The notes under the pieces were generated by a model that saw only the letters and a program-made list of their open reading frames with translations, had not been told where the DNA came from and ran no database searches. A stretch of 64,000 nt of DNA, taken from Cymbidium sinense (lineage: Eukaryota > Streptophyta > Magnoliopsida > Asparagales > Orchidaceae). Made by a program: the position numbers and the translations under genes. This document shows, piece after piece, positions 10,317-24,060 of the stretch. The stretch spans positions 57,732,266 through 57,796,265 of the forward strand of contig CM038222.1 in the NCBI GenBank assembly GCA_021442155.1, in the 5' to 3' direction. The stretch's first letter is position 1. Each line of letters begins with the position of its first letter.

Positions 10317-11677
10317 CCCCCTGTCAAATAGGGGGGCATTTTTTTAATTTTTATAGAAAAATGTTAGGCTTCCCCCTATAAGACAGAGGGCCTCCTTTAG
10401 TATTTGGGTTGACATCGCACTTAAGGCTAAGATCCTCATATACATGCTCAAATTATGTATTCAAAGTTCTCAAGTCTCAAAATCTTAATAATCAAAAAAG
10501 AAAATTTCAAGTCTATAAACTTTAACAAATCAATTTGAAAAAATATCATCACTTCATACATCAAATCTAGGGCTCGAGTTTATGCATAAGGTCAGACTCA
10601 ACACGCCCAAATATGATCGAGTCGATGACAGGTCCGTTTACTCAACATGCCATAAAGACCACAGTAAGGGATCCTCCTACTTCATTAGTTCAAAGACAAG
10701 AGCATCTAAAAACCCTCAAATCCTTCCAATTTGGTGAGTTTAAGTGGCCCAGACTGGGAGATCATCCTTAATGATCTTAAGGTCATTTTTTAAAACCCAA
10801 CAAAAAGATTCTCACTCGAGAATGCACTAAGCCAAGTTTCGTATCAATATTAAATGAGAAATGTTAACTCCTTCAACAAGTCTGTTAAAGCAAAAAAATT
10901 AAAGACCAAAAGAAACTCTTCTTCAGCAAGTCTAAACAAGAAAAAACTAAGGGACCAAAGAAGTCATCCCAATGTTCATACAAAGCCAAAGGCTAAACTT
11001 AAGGAGTTATGTCATCAACATGTCCGTTATGCATAAAGCATAGGACTGATGACTCTTTGCCATTGACCAAACACAGGCTTTGAGGACAGGACGTCTGCTA
11101 GCATCCTTCTATAAGCCCACAAAAGTATAAAGCTATGGAAAAAGGTAAGTTTGTATCACCTGACAAGTCTTCAACATAATTCAAAAAATTTCTTCACCAA
11201 ATCCGTCAAGGAATAAATCTAGAATAAAAGGAAATATGAACCCCAAAATCTTGAGATTGAATCTTCAACAACTCCACCAAAGCACAAAGCATAAGACCGA
11301 AGATGTTCTCGTCTTACAAACAAGTCATCAACTCCTTCAAGTCAACTAAGGCACGAAACCAGGACAGCAGAAAAATACAAAATTTAAATTTTGAGATTGA
11401 ACCTTCAACAAGTCCAGCATAAATCATAAGATTGAAGATATTCTCATTTCAACAATAAATCATGAATTTCTTTAAGTCTACCAAGGCACAAAGCTATGAT
11501 AAGAGAAAAATACAAATTTCAAACTCTTAGGAGGAAATCTTCAACAAGTTTGAGAGCACAAAAGATATGACCAAATATATTTTAAATTCTCTCAACAGTT
11601 ACTTCGAAAGCTCCCCTGCAAGGCAAGGGGCATTTTTATATATTTAGCTAAGTTGACATCATGCTTCAAGCCAAGAT

Positions 11678-11712
<35 letters not shown>

Positions 11713-11855
11713 CAAAATAAGTTATGTTATTCATATTAAAGAAGTTTAAGCCTTGTGGTATATTCTTAAGCTAGTCTACAATCCCCCTATTAGATAAGGG
11801 CATTTTTTATGATCAATATTGTTCAATACTCTCCTATGAAATAGGGGGTCTTCTT
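10317..11855 (+). repeat. Family of short G/C hairpins followed by T-runs
   Basis: Five related sites: 10317-10336 (CCCCCT...AGGGGG, then a T-run), about 10375-10391, about 11601-11621 (CCCCTGCAAGGCAAGGGG, then CATTTTT), about 11782-11799 (CCCCCTATTAGATAAGGG, then CATTTTTT) and about 11833-11850 (CTCCTATGAAATAGGGGG). Arms vary in sequence and length but stay complementary. Each sits near the TTGACATCG... block, so they are parts of one diverged long repeat. Confidence 0.6.
11681..11709. repeat. (TA)n microsatellite in Tat-A
   Basis: About 14 TA units interrupting one of the Tat-A 3' region repeat blocks. Confidence 0.9.
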
Positions 11856-14510
11856 ATATATACATTCAGGTTGACATCGAGCTTTATGCCAAGATCCTTG
11901 AATATATCTATAACTATTATTATTAAAGTTGCAGGCTCTCCAAAAATAAAAAGATTTTATTTCTACTCATGAAAAGATAGCCCTAAATATCAAAAGTTTG
12001 TCTCTCAAGTTTGTCAACTTCTGAAGATCAAGTTAGAAGAACTCCCCAATTTTGGAAGCCTCAATCAACTAAGCTTGAAAAATATCTACCTCTACATCTT
12101 CAAGTTTAAGACACTGATGAATTCTAAAAGTCAAACTCAACAAGCCCAGAAATGGTTGAGTTGCTGATGATTTTCTTACTCAACAAGCCAAATAAAAAGA
12201 CCATAGTGAAAGATCCCACGTTCGTTAGTCTGATGACCAAACCACCAAACCATCACAGCTTAAGTCGAAGACTCAAGTAGATTCTAAAGATCAAATGGCC
12301 TAGTCGATGACGCTCTGCTCATTCAACAAGCCATAAGAAAAGGCCACAGTGAAAGAACTCATGCACATTAGTCCAATGATGATAGTCGTTCAATCTCAAA
12401 CCAAATTCAACTTAGTGATTAAAAGTAACCAGAATCCAAGAGGTCTTTCTGCTTGATTGATGGACCAAGATAATATGAGGAAACAACAATCAATTCAGAG
12501 CTACCCCAAATCAATCTCTATATTTCTTGCAAGGTGATATTCTCATCTCTTTTTGAATGATCTGATCAAGGACAAAGAACAAATCAAAGCCAGTTTCATC
12601 ATCAAGTCCATCAAAGTGGAAAGCACAGGATCGAGGAAGTAATTCCATAGTTTATACGAAGTCAATGGATGAACTAAAGTGATTTCATAGTTATCCATTC
12701 ATTTAAAGCACTCATTGTTAGATTGATAACTCAACACTATAGACCTAATATAAGCCAAAAGGCTAGGTCATTTGTATGCATCCTTCAACGAGTCCGTCAA
12801 AGCAGCAAACATAGAACTCAGGGCATACATACACTTCCTGACAAGTTAATATGGACTAATCAGGTCAATCCTTCATCAAGTCTATCAAGCTTAGAGCTAG
12901 GATAGAAGGAATTTTAAATATCAAAGCAAGCAAATAAATTCCTCCATGAAACCCTTATAAGCATGAAGCTAGGGTCAGAGGAAATCCAGATTTATAATAG
13001 CAAAAAAAAAGATATCTTCAACAAACCCATTGAAGCAGAGAGTAAATGGTTGAAGAAGCTCTTATCCATCCTTCAAGTCAATCAAGATAAATTAGTCAAT
13101 CTAGTCATTTAGCTCGTCCAAACACAATCCATCATACTAATGACAAATTCTATCTAACCTCTATAACTTATTAAAGTTAAAGATGAAGTGATTCAAGATC
13201 CATGGCCGGTCCAAAGGGTCGGCAAATTTTCTATAAATATGACTCATTTTATGAGCAAACCACTTTTGTTGACTTCATTGTATACTACATAAGCCGAGTC
13301 GAGCTCATGAGACAAATTTGATGGGCTTCGGATGTGATATCACACAAATCAAAGTTGAAATACACCAGACATCACTGAAATTGGTTCAAATGATCTTCGA
13401 TCTATGAACGAACTTTATCATTGCATTCAGAACATCGAAATTGATCAAAATATACATATTGCATAATCTGACAATCGACTTATCAAGAGATTTAGCCATC
13501 AATGTGTCAACACACATATTAGATTTGGGAGGCTGCGATAATGCTCAAACAATCTCTATTTATGAAATAGATCATGTCAGTAGCATTAAAACTTCAAAAC
13601 TTTTTAAATGAGACTATCTGTGCTCAATTCTGATGAGTCTATGCGAGTATCAAACAAACAGAAGTGATGATGTACAATTTTGAATTAAAATTGGTTTAAT
13701 CCATCATCCAATTGAACCAAATGACCTCCAATCGTGAAATAAACTACGCCATTGCATCTGGAATGTCAAAATTACCTAGAATAGACATCCAATTTAACTA
13801 AGTTATCATGCTTAAAATTTCATCAAAATTAGCATGCATTTTGAGATAAATCCACTTGATTATCTCTTAATCACATCCAATCAATGCTTTGAAACTCACC
13901 GTCGCCCATTCCCATGCCTCCACCTCCCATTCAATTAGTAATAAGCTGCCACGTTTACCCACCCATGTGAACTGCTGAACCTGTCGACCATTAAAGGCCT
14001 CCTTCCAGTCGAACCGAACGAGGCTTCCTCCTTTCATAACTCACATTTCTTTCTCCTTATCAATAGCATAAGCCCTCTCATCGCTTAACTGTGTCCTACT
14101 ACCCGAACGAAGAGAAAACTTGAGCCTCCCTTTTTCTCCCAATAAGAATGAGCTTTCCATCCCGTTCGTTTTGTCCGTCCCGTTCGTTTGGCATATGTAA
14201 ACGGGAATGAACACAAAGAGCTTGTTCATCTCTATTTTCTCACATAAATCACATGAGCCCGTTAGTCTTTATAGACCAAACAAATAGACCCTAGACCCTA
14301 TTTGACTCAACCTTCTTCCTCTTCAATCTCCTCTACCTGCCACTCCATCTAAACGAGAGCCCTCTATTCCTCTGTCAACTTGAGAGGATCAAAGGGTTCA
14401 TCCCTTCCTTTTGGCTGAGAGCCTTGGTGTAAGATCTCTAACTACCTTGGTCGGATATCCCCATTTGCCTCTATCCCTACCGAGCTGACTCCTGCTTCCT
14501 CGGTTTCCTC

Positions 14511-14992
14511 ATGGCCGAACAAACTGCACTCTCAACCTATCAGATTTCATTGTGTTCCTCGGATAGCATTCCATCCTTCCCTATCACTTGTGTGAAAGGA
14601 GAATTGACTATTGTTAAAGGGCTGAAGATTGACGGCTTTTCTAGGGCCAAAATGGATGCTATAGCAAATGAGCTCATCGAAGAGAAATCTTTAGCACTTT
14701 CATGTTTTAGCAGAATATTAGGCATGTACGAGATCAGAGAGAAATACTTCCCCTACACAACAGTGGATAATACTTATTTTGTCCTTAATATTAATATATG
14801 TTAACAAGTCATGATTGTTTCAGCTTCTTATGCTTCTATGATGAATCTTATGGCATTCCTATTGGTTTAATCTGTCCCTTCACTGTTATCTGTAACAAAG
14901 GAGAATGGTCTATGGTGCAAGAGTTATTTTTAGCTATTTTGAAGGCATGGGAAAATAAAAGTAGGATGCTTATAATTAGCAAAGAGCTATAG
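14511..14992 (+). CDS. Unrecognised ORF inside the Tat-A LTR, possible captured gene piece
   Basis: Frame 1 (14511-14804, 97 codons) begins [19 protein letters not shown] and reads like a normal protein ([32 protein letters not shown]...[12 protein letters not shown]). A strong 3' splice acceptor-like site (TGATTGTTTCAG) ends at about 14821. Behind it a second frame (to 14992) reads [36 protein letters not shown]...[16 protein letters not shown]-rich, leader-like stretch precedes the ATG. I do not recognise the product. It may be a host gene fragment carried in the LTR, or chance open reading. The 5' LTR lost this segment, so the two copies cannot be compared. Confidence 0.3.
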
Positions 14993-15551
14993 TGTAACCA
15001 AAATCTCAAGGTTAAGTTCTCGTACAAGCCTTTCTTAGCATGGTGGGAAAACTCGTATCTCTTTTTATGTAGGTATATTTGAAGACCTCACTGTGCTGAG
15101 AAGAGCATGGTGGGATTGAAGACTATGATCACAATGTCGCAAGACACCGACCGCTATGCTTAGAAGAGCATGGTGCATAGGTCAAAGAAACCTCTATGCG
15201 GGGATGACGTTAGGAGGCTGCCAAAATTCTAGCAAAATTTCACACTTATGGGGGATTTGAATGAGGACTGAGTAAGATCATTTAAATTAGCATAACCTAA
15301 TTAAGCAAACTTAAATTAAAATTTAAGATAAAAAGTTAACTTTGAAATGATGAATGAAAGGAAATGAAGGACTTTGCTTGAAATATAAGCAGAACCCTCC
15401 TTAGACGTTTTGAGCTTGCAAGAATTCATAAGCATATCCAAACAAGTGATGCTGTGCGTTTGAAGAGAAGGAAATCCCTGCTATTTATAGACATTAACCA
15501 ATCGTTATGTGGACCCCATCATAACTCATGATAATTTCAATCCATTAATGA

Positions 15552-16080
15552 TGAATCATGAAATCAAGGAGCCCATTAATGATATGTTATGAAGATGATA
15601 AAACTCGTTAAGGAAGCCATGAATATTGGAGATCTTGAATAAGCTTCCTGTGCATATCATAACATAACATCCAACTCCAACTCAAGTACTTTAAGATTTG
15701 GCAATGATGCATATTTGAAATGAATGTTCACATGAAGGAATTTTGCGATATCGGAGGTTAAATCCAAAAGAGGAAAAGTACTTGAGATTATGATATAAAT
15801 TTACTTGCATATGAGTTTGGAATATTCAATGGTCTTTCATGAAATGAAGGAATTCATTAATGATATATTATGAAAGCGATACGACCCATCAAGAAGATCA
15901 TGAATAAGGGAGACCTTTAGCAAGCTTCTTATACACACCATAACATATGGCCCGACTCCATTGCAAGTACTTTGAGATTTGGTAGTAGTGTCTAATTGAA
16001 ATGATTGCTCACATGAAGGAATCATGTGAGGCTGAAGGTCAAATCCAAAGAGCTGATGCACCTTCGTGCATAATACAAAT
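15552..16080 (+). repeat. Two-unit tandem repeat of about 285 bases in the Tat-A LTR
   Basis: Blocks such as GAAATCAAGGAGCCCATTAATGATAT at about 15555 recur as GAAATGAAGGAATTCATTAATGATAT at about 15840, followed by parallel blocks (CATGAATA...GAGA, AACATA..., AAGTACTTTRAGATTTGG, CACATGAAGGAAT). The same two-unit arrangement is in the 5' LTR at 7080 and 7366. Confidence 0.7.
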
Positions 16081-16639
16081 CAGTCTATTTGCAAATTTGG
16101 AAAATTTAATTATGTTTTATAAAATATAGCAATCCATTAAATGATTAAGCAAAAAAAAAGACTTCATTATTGATCAACTATGAGAATAAAGAGATAGATT
16201 AAATAGTTGGTTAAAAAAATCAAGAAATTCACTGAGTAAAGAACCTTCAAAAAGAAGAGGAATCAACTTGAATATTACATTTCATTGATTCATTAAAGTA
16301 TTTTGAAAATTTGAATTTCCATGCAAGCCATAAATCAAGCTATTATGTGAATCTATAGCTTCAAAAATACATGCAAATACTTGAGTAAAGTGAGTTTTTC
16401 ATGTTCATTTTCAAGTAATTTTATACACTATTCAAGTGTTTTGATTTATGCAAACATTCAAAAACACCCGCATGGGCCCCGACACTACGTTGAATGCTTA
16501 AACTTAGTGTCTGAGGATTCTCTATGGGTTGATTCACAGTTGGGTCTTAGGACCAAGTTCGGGTTAACAAAATCTAAAAATCCAATAATAATATTTTAAG
16601 AATTCAAATATAGTAAAATATCTGAGAAGCTAATTCTAT

Positions 16640-17100
16640 CATATGATAGTAGATCTGATCCTCTATTATTAAATTAATAGTGTCGATAGGTCTGAAACAA
16701 TAAACTAAATGATCAAGCAGACTTATATACCCTAATGATGATTACATTGATTGTAGATTTCAATCGAAGGGGTTCAATCTCAAAATAAAATTGTCAAATT
16801 ATAATATGAATGCTCAAATCATTCACACCACAATGATGATTGAGTTGATTGAATATATCAACAGGAGGGGTCATTATTATCAAAATATCTAAAATAGTTA
16901 TATTCAATAATCTCAAATTCAAAATTCTCAAAGTCTAAATCTAGATCTGATCATCTACTATTAAATTAATAGAGTTGATATGATTTGAAATAATAAACTA
17001 GTTGATCGAGCAAACTTATATACTCTGATGATGGCTGTGTTGAATGGAGATTTCAACTGGAGGGGATACTTTCATCAAAATGTGATTGCAATTTTATATC
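16640..17100 (+). repeat. Degenerate repeats in the Tat-A LTR
   Basis: AGATCTGATCNTCTAYTATTAAATTAATAG occurs at about 16650 and 16942. A block of the form AATGATGATT...TTGATT...TTTCAAYNGGAGGGG occurs three times (about 16733, 16832, 17025). They form part of the 1.5 kb absent from the 5' LTR copy. Confidence 0.6.
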
Positions 17101-17605
17101 AAATTAACTTAAATTAATTATCAATCCAAATGCAAAAGCTAGCATGCCATTAAGCTATAAATGCCTAAATAAAATTCAATATTTAAAAAAACTTAAAGTA
17201 AAACTCAATCCAACCCATCTTCTGCAACTGTTTGTCGGAGGTGATAAATTAAGAAAACTCTAGCTCATGAAGGAGCCAATGTCAAATCAAGTACATAATT
17301 ATGTTCACTCTCAATCAATCTCATGCCATTAAGGATGTGGCTCATGTCCTCTATCCATGTGATTTGGCCAATAGGCTCCACATATGATGTGATTAAGACC
17401 AGAGTCCTCTGATCGGGTGGTTGCCACCAATGACACCAGTATATTACGGTCATGATTGTAGCCAGTATACTCCCCAATAGCTCTGTACCTTAAGTTGTGA
17501 ACCATAGGGGGCACCTGATAGGGGAAAAAGCCTTTTGTTAGCTAAGGTGGACTTAAGATTGTCTCCTTAGAAAGACACCACCCTATGATTCACAACTTTT
17601 AGGTT

Positions 17606-20600
17606 GTTAAATATACAACATTCAGCTAAGAGATTGTTAAACCTTTTAATTATCTTATTTAATACCTAGGCTTTATTGTGAGATTATGAGTTGCTTAATT
17701 TTTAATTATGAGTGATTAGTTGGGGTGGAAATTTTATTTTATCCTAAGAGCCTAATACATCTAGGTCACACATTAAAGCATCAAACATAAAAGAAATTCA
17801 GGAAAGCATGTTGTTTCTAATGCACAATTTTAAATATAACATCGACCAATTTTATAAAACTAACGAAAAAGAATAACAGGCTGGTGCGATTGGGTATCAA
17901 CGTACAACCAGAAAATAAAAGATGGGTAGCCGAGCTCTACCCTTATATAACTCGAAATTATAAAATAATAATTACAATTATAATGAATGAATGCTATGGG
18001 GGTTTTTATTCTTCATATCTCCATTTGGTTTGATTTACTCAACTTCAAAGGCATCACATGGCCTCCGAGAACAAAGCCTTCTAGCCAATATTCATCCTTG
18101 TCCCCCCATAACACTAATCCTAATTTTTAATGCAAAATTACATTAAAAATAGGAAAAGTAAATCTAAATACACCTGCAAAATAAGTGTTAGCTAAATATA
18201 TATACAACCCAAGTAGTTATATTTATAATTTGGACTTAGCACCCTACACATGGGTAACCAAGCCCACCTGTCCTAGCTTGGATTATGCTAAAGGGGTTTA
18301 AGCAACTTGCAAAAGAGAGTATTTATATTTTTTTAAGCACCCCTTCAGTGCAAGCCTCTACATAAAACATGATTAGGCTAATATCAGCCTAACATCTAGT
18401 CTACGAAACATACAACCTATCATCTAGTTTAAAATAATGCATCACAAAACAAAACATACATCACACCATGCATCATCGTAACATAAAACTAGAAGTGGTG
18501 ACTTAGTTTTAATGTGTGTGTTAAGTCTTGTGTGGTATGTCTTAACTAAGCATTAGTGTTATGATTTCTTAAGTGTAGAAGACTTCAATTTAACATAAAG
18601 GGTTGATTTCACTTGAAGTTATTTAATTGATTTGAGAATTTCAATTCATAATTTCTTTTATTTCATATGATCACACTTAGCAACTAAGTGTTATAAAGAA
18701 AGAGAAGAGGATTATCCTCTCCCATCCCTACCACAAGTCACTTTCTAAAATAAGTTAATATGATTTAGTTCTCTCTAGTGAATGGCTTATTAAATAATTT
18801 GATTAGTCCTAAGTTTATGTTCACTTTAAATAATTCTATTTAACATGAAAGATATCTTAAGAATAATTCAATTGAATTACTAGCATATGGCAAGTATCAA
18901 ATCATTCCTTTCCATCACAAATATTATGCATATGATTTAATCCTATGTGTATCTTTACATTTAGCACACTCAAATGATGAATGTATGTGTATGTGGAATT
19001 TATATTCTTTTATGTGATTGAATTATTTAATCATTTTAGTTTAAAATTCTATCTAAATTCTTATACAAAAATGCATAGGGATGAAATTAAATAGGTACGT
19101 GTCATTGTTAACTAAGGAAGTGAGGTAATCAAATGACCTCCTTAGTTCTACTTAAAGTCTCGTATTCTCAGGTTGTCCAAACTATATCCATTTGCATTCA
19201 AACTTATGTAAATTTGTATGTATCAATATAAGATAGCAAACTCCAAGTTACATGATTAATTAATCCAATGACTAAGCAATTATGAATGCATGTATTTTTA
19301 AATAGCAAAGGGGATTATCATTTTCTAATCAAATACACACATATATGTATAGAATACATAAACAAGTACATGCCTTTGTTAACCAGGGAAGTGAGGTAAT
19401 CAAATGACCTCCTTGGGGCTACTTAAAGTCTCATATTCCCAGGATGTCCAAACTATATATCAATTTTTTTCTTGAATACATACACATGTATTTATAATTA
19501 AGATGATGAAAATCATGCAAAGATTGTATTTTCTTTAATGGAATTATTTAGGTATGTGATTTAAAGTTCTATCTAAATTCTTATGTTAAAGACACATAAG
19601 AGTGAAATCAAACAAGTACATGTTGTTGTTAACCAGGGAAGTGATGTAATCAAATGACCTCCTTGGGGCTACTTAAAGCCTCATATTCCCAGGATGTCTA
19701 GACTATATACCCATTACATTCATACTTATGTAAATCAACTTGTGAATAAAGGAAAGAGACTTTAATTCATGCACTTAAACTATCAACACATGCATTTCTT
19801 ATGTATTTATAATTAGCATTATAACACATATTACTATTCATTTATAAGCTTTTGAAAAATACATTTAGATTTAGTAGTGATAATAGCCACATATATATTA
19901 AATTAAATCAACACATGCAAACTTACATAAAGAAAAAAAAACTATTTAATTCAATTAATTTTTGAAAAGGGATGGATGCATGAAATCAAATGACATACAA
20001 TATGTAGCATGATTGGAAAGGAATAATTAAATACAAGTATGTGATTCATTCAATCCAATTAATTCCTAAGGACAAACATACCATATAAAATTATTTAAAT
20101 TAAACCCAAGCTTCTATATGCATCATTTTAATTTCATGTTTGATTTCACTTAAGGAATGTAAGGAGTTAGCTAATCTTAACCCATTCCCATGTTTGTAAG
20201 TTCATTTGGTTTAATGAGACATGATTAAGTTGATTTTATGAATTAATTAAGTTTTAATACGCATTAAGTTCATTAATTAACCCTTTTCTATGTTACCTTA
20301 ACATATTTATCCAAATAATTGTGAGCCAACATGATATGTAAATGAATTGAGAAGTAAATTAGCAATGGTATTAAGAAATAAAAGGGTCTAATGCAATTAG
20401 CTCATAATTATTGGTTAATTAAATTAAAGAACTTAATTAAGTACTCTTATGGTTTTCCCACACATGTGGATTAACCATAATTTCTTTAATTATCTTTAGG
20501 TTATTAAACACCTAAAAATCTAATCTTCAATTAAGTAATCAAGATCAGATGTGATTGTAATTTTTAATTTGGCTAATTAAGCAATTAATTAATCAATTAA

Positions 20601-23600
20601 TTCTTAATTAATCTTTCTTGAGAAGTGAAAAGAACTTAGGGAAAGAGATTAGGAAAGATGTCTCAATCCAATTCCATAAGTCCCCTCACTATTAGGCAAT
20701 AATTAATTTACCCAATTAATTAATTAATTAATATTTATGTGATTAATTAATTTTTAATTAAGTTAAGAAAGTAATTAAGGCATAATTAGCTAATTTCTTT
20801 AATTAATTAACCAATAAATCTCAAGAAAATTAGCGGAGGCAGATGTCATCCCCTTAAATTATCTTAGAAAGTTTTTGCATAATTATTTAATTAATTAAGG
20901 AGTAATTAAGTTAATTACTTTTTTAATTAAACCTTAACTAAGCTCTAATTACTATTCAAAATCTATTAAGGATATTTTTGGTAAATTCCTCTTTGAAATA
21001 CCTTTAAAATGAGTATTTATTTATAATTTTTGGATTTTTCTAGGATTTATTATAATTATTTGAAGTTTTAGCCATTAATTCCAATTATTTAAGCCTAATT
21101 AAGCCTAATCCCATTGGCACCATGTGGTGCACTAATGCGGTTTGGCTATTAAAGTGCATTCAAGTCAGCGATGATGTGGCTGACAGCAAAAGCACTTTGG
21201 ATATATGTCATTTTATCTCGCATCAAACGGTGCAGATCGATCTCGCAGTTAACAAAGGATAAAATGGGATAAATCTAATGGATCTAATCATGGTCGTATG
21301 TTCTGATCACGCAGAACAGACGGCGCATGATCTACCACCTCATGAGCGATGAAAGATGAAGGCCATCTATCATTGCTCGCTTAATTCAAGCTCACTCGAG
21401 CTCCAATTCACTCCAAATGGATCAGACACCTTCGCATGAAAAATCTAAGAGGATCCAATGGCTATGATCAGCGCATCTGCACGTTCTCTTCAAAAAGATC
21501 TAAAACATTTTTTCAAGGGAGCTCAATTTTAATGGAATTACCTCGCTAGAGCTAAGACTGGCGGTTCGCACCCTTAATGTAGGTTCGCCTCTCAGATAGA
21601 GAGAATGTCACTAATTCCAAGATTCATCCGAGGAGACCAATTCATCCCGCAGGCATGTTGATCATTTTGAGATGTGGGATGGTGTAAGAGGAATTTGGTT
21701 GGCGCTTGAGGGAGTTAAGATCAAAGGAGGCTTGACCTATTTTTGATGTTCTCGGGAAGGAGGAATTCGATGAGGGGAAGCTTCGGGAAGGCTTGGGAGC
21801 TCACTAGGGACTCAAAGTTATCGTAGGAAGCTCTCACGAATTGAATGTGTGAGTTTATCGTGTGAATTGATGGGGTACATCCCTCGATTTGCTATTATGG
21901 ATGAGCAGGATCGTCTTTCATTTTTTGACTGGCCAACTGCCACGAGGGTATCGGAGTGGTCGCCATCACCTCTACATGGCATGAGTTGAGTGGAGGAAGT
22001 CTTGGGAGCTTGCTCAAGGCAGATGTGGGTTGGTCTTTGTCCATGGGGTTGTCACCTTGTGAGTGAGGTGAGTTAACTCATCTCCCTTTGGTCCATGGAA
22101 AGCCTAACCTACTTAGGGTGGGCTAGGTGGCTAGGACAGACCCCAAATTAGGTGTTTGATGGCTGTCAAAGGAAAAGAGGAAGTGGACTTTGCTAATTTT
22201 GGCAAAATCTCATGTGGGGAAGAAAATCCAAAGGAGATTTGCCTTGGGTTTGGCTCCAATTGGGTTTGGGCTGACTTTGGGCTGATCCTAAGTGGGTTTG
22301 GGTCACGTTCGATCAGCTCCCAAAGTGTCAAGGGTTGGTTTCAAGGGATTTGGCTCAATTTGGGTCATGTTGCATTAGGTTGACCAATTGGTCAAACTAG
22401 TTTAAACTAATGCTTGGGTTAGGTTAAAATGATTATTTGAAGAGTTTTTGTTCAAGTGGTTTCAATCAATTTGTCCTAGGTTTGATTTTGGCTCATTTGG
22501 AATCAAATGTGTCAAATAGGTCAAGTTGACCAATTTGACCAAATTGGCCAAATCGTCTTGGGTTAGGTGTTGGTTCAAGTTCAATTGATCAATTGGAGAG
22601 GATTGTAGGCTTTGATTTGGATTGATTTGCATTTAATTTAGGTTTAGGCCAATTTGACAGTTTTGGTCAATTTAGGCTAAGTTGGTCAATTAGGTCCAAT
22701 TGGTCAAACTGGGCTCAATCATGGATTTAGCCAAGTTCAATAATCAATTTGGAATAAAGCCATTGGTTGCAATCAATTTGGGTTAGATCATGATTAGACT
22801 TATTTTTTGCCTTTTAGGTCAATTTGGGTCAACTTGGGTCAAATGGCCAATTGGGTTTGGTTTGGCACAATTGATGGTCAAGTCATGTTCAATCATTGAT
22901 CATGGGTTGGTGTGAATCAATAGTTTCAATTAATTTAGTGTAGGATGAGTTTTGGCTAGTTTGGGTTTATATGGGCTAAAGGGTTGACTTGGTCAAATGA
23001 CCAAGTTGACTTAGTTTAACCCATTTTAAGGCAATTGATCATCCTAGGGTAATCAATGGTCATGGTATGAGGTTTTGATGGGCTTGGTTCAATATAATTT
23101 GAGTTGGATTAGAACTTGATTTAAATGGGTTCTTTTGGACCTAAATGGGTTAATTATATTGGTTTTGGTTTGAAGGTTTAGTTGAATTTATAAAATATAA
23201 ATTCAACTGCAATCAATTTGGGTTTCAATTGGTTTTGGTTCATTTGGAATTTTCAAGTTAAATAGGCTAAGTTGGGTTTGACTTGGTTGATTTTGGTTTG
23301 GCTTGATGATTGTAGATTTCATTTATATTTGGATAGATGATTGAAGGCTTGATTTAGATGGGTTTTGGTTAAGTCTAAGGAATTGGCTTAAAAGGTTCAG
23401 ATTGGGTTTCAATTTAATTTTGGATTTAGTTATGGCTATTTGAATTTATATTTCATTTATATTTGGGAAGATAATTAATGGAATGATTGATTTATAAGAA
23501 AATCAATTGAGTTTGAAGTGATTTGAAGGAACATTTTGCTAAGATCATGAAGGTAGGTCCAAAGGGCTTAGAAAAGAATTTGATTTAGTTTGATTTAATT

Positions 23601-24060
23601 TTTATCATTGGAATGTGAATTTCATTTATATTTGTGAAGATGATTGAATATATAGTTGATTTATAAGAAAATCAATTGATTTTGGGTTGATTTGGGTTAA
23701 GATTTGGCTAAGCTCATGGAGACATGTCCATATGGCTTAGGAAGGGTCTTAAACTGACTTAATTTAGTTTGATTTAGTTTTGACCATTTGAATGTAGATT
23801 TAATTTATATTTAGGAAGATAATTGATGGAATAATTGATCCATGAAAGGATCAATTGAGTTTGACTTAATTTGAATGGAATTTTGGCTAAGCTTATGGAG
23901 GTGGATCGCATGGTTTAAGAGGAATTTGGAGCTTGAATTTGATCTTGGGTTTCAATCATTTACAGTTAAATTTGGATTTGAATTTGATGACTAATTGAGG
24001 GATTGTGATGAAAATTTTATATCTATGCTTTCATCTTATCCTTTTTTGGAAGAGAGGATA
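17606..24060 (-). repeat. Giant-family LTR copy D
   Basis: Inverted match to the plus-strand LTR from about 36040 to about 42030, so about 0.3 kb at its start and about 1.1 kb at its end are missing. It contains the AT-rich TTAATTAA-type stretch (20400-21000), the W-box-like cluster (22440-23060) and the tandem U3 units (23100-24000). Open stretches inside it are chance readings. No internal element sequence separates it from copy B. Confidence 0.75.
22440..23060 (-). promoter_or_regulatory. TTGACC/GGTCAA cluster in LTR D
   Basis: Dense repeats of TTGACC and GGTCAA on both strands, for example around 22515-22560 and 22980-23020. It corresponds to the cluster at 36975-37530 in the plus-strand LTR. 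TTGAC[CT] is the WRKY-binding W-box core. Function is inferred only. Confidence 0.5.

Larger units (their letters stand above)
10219..13266 (+). mobile_element. Tat-A 3' non-coding region
   Basis: About 3 kb between the integrase stop and the 3' LTR without credible coding sequence. It contains short C/G hairpins next to T-runs (separate entry). A recurring block, TTGACATCGCACTTAAGGCTAAGATCCT-like, appears at about 10410, 11652 and 11873. There are also many degenerate repeats of CTTCAACAAGTC.../AAAGCATAGGACTGA... at 10850-13100. Long 3' regions with tandem repeats are known in Ogre-like elements. No clear polypurine tract is visible just before 13267. Confidence 0.6.
13267..17605 (+). mobile_element. 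Tat-A 3' LTR, truncated at right
   Basis: Begins TGTTGACTTCA. It matches the 5' LTR over 13267-14228, 15552-15900 and 17470-17605 in the same order, and it supplies the segments missing from the 5' copy (14228-15551 and about 15900-17470). It stops at about 17605, where it meets the minus-strand giant LTR copy D. If the last 450 bases of the 5' copy are added, the full LTR would have been about 4.8 kb. Confidence 0.7.

Noticed and set aside
10317..10343. Rho-independent terminator
   Set aside because: Shape fits, but this is a plant retrotransposon; no bacterial genes are near.
22131..22383. Overlapping open frames on both strands in the TTGACC-rich part (also 37674-37926)
   Set aside because: Low-complexity LTR sequence; frames are not shared between LTR copies.
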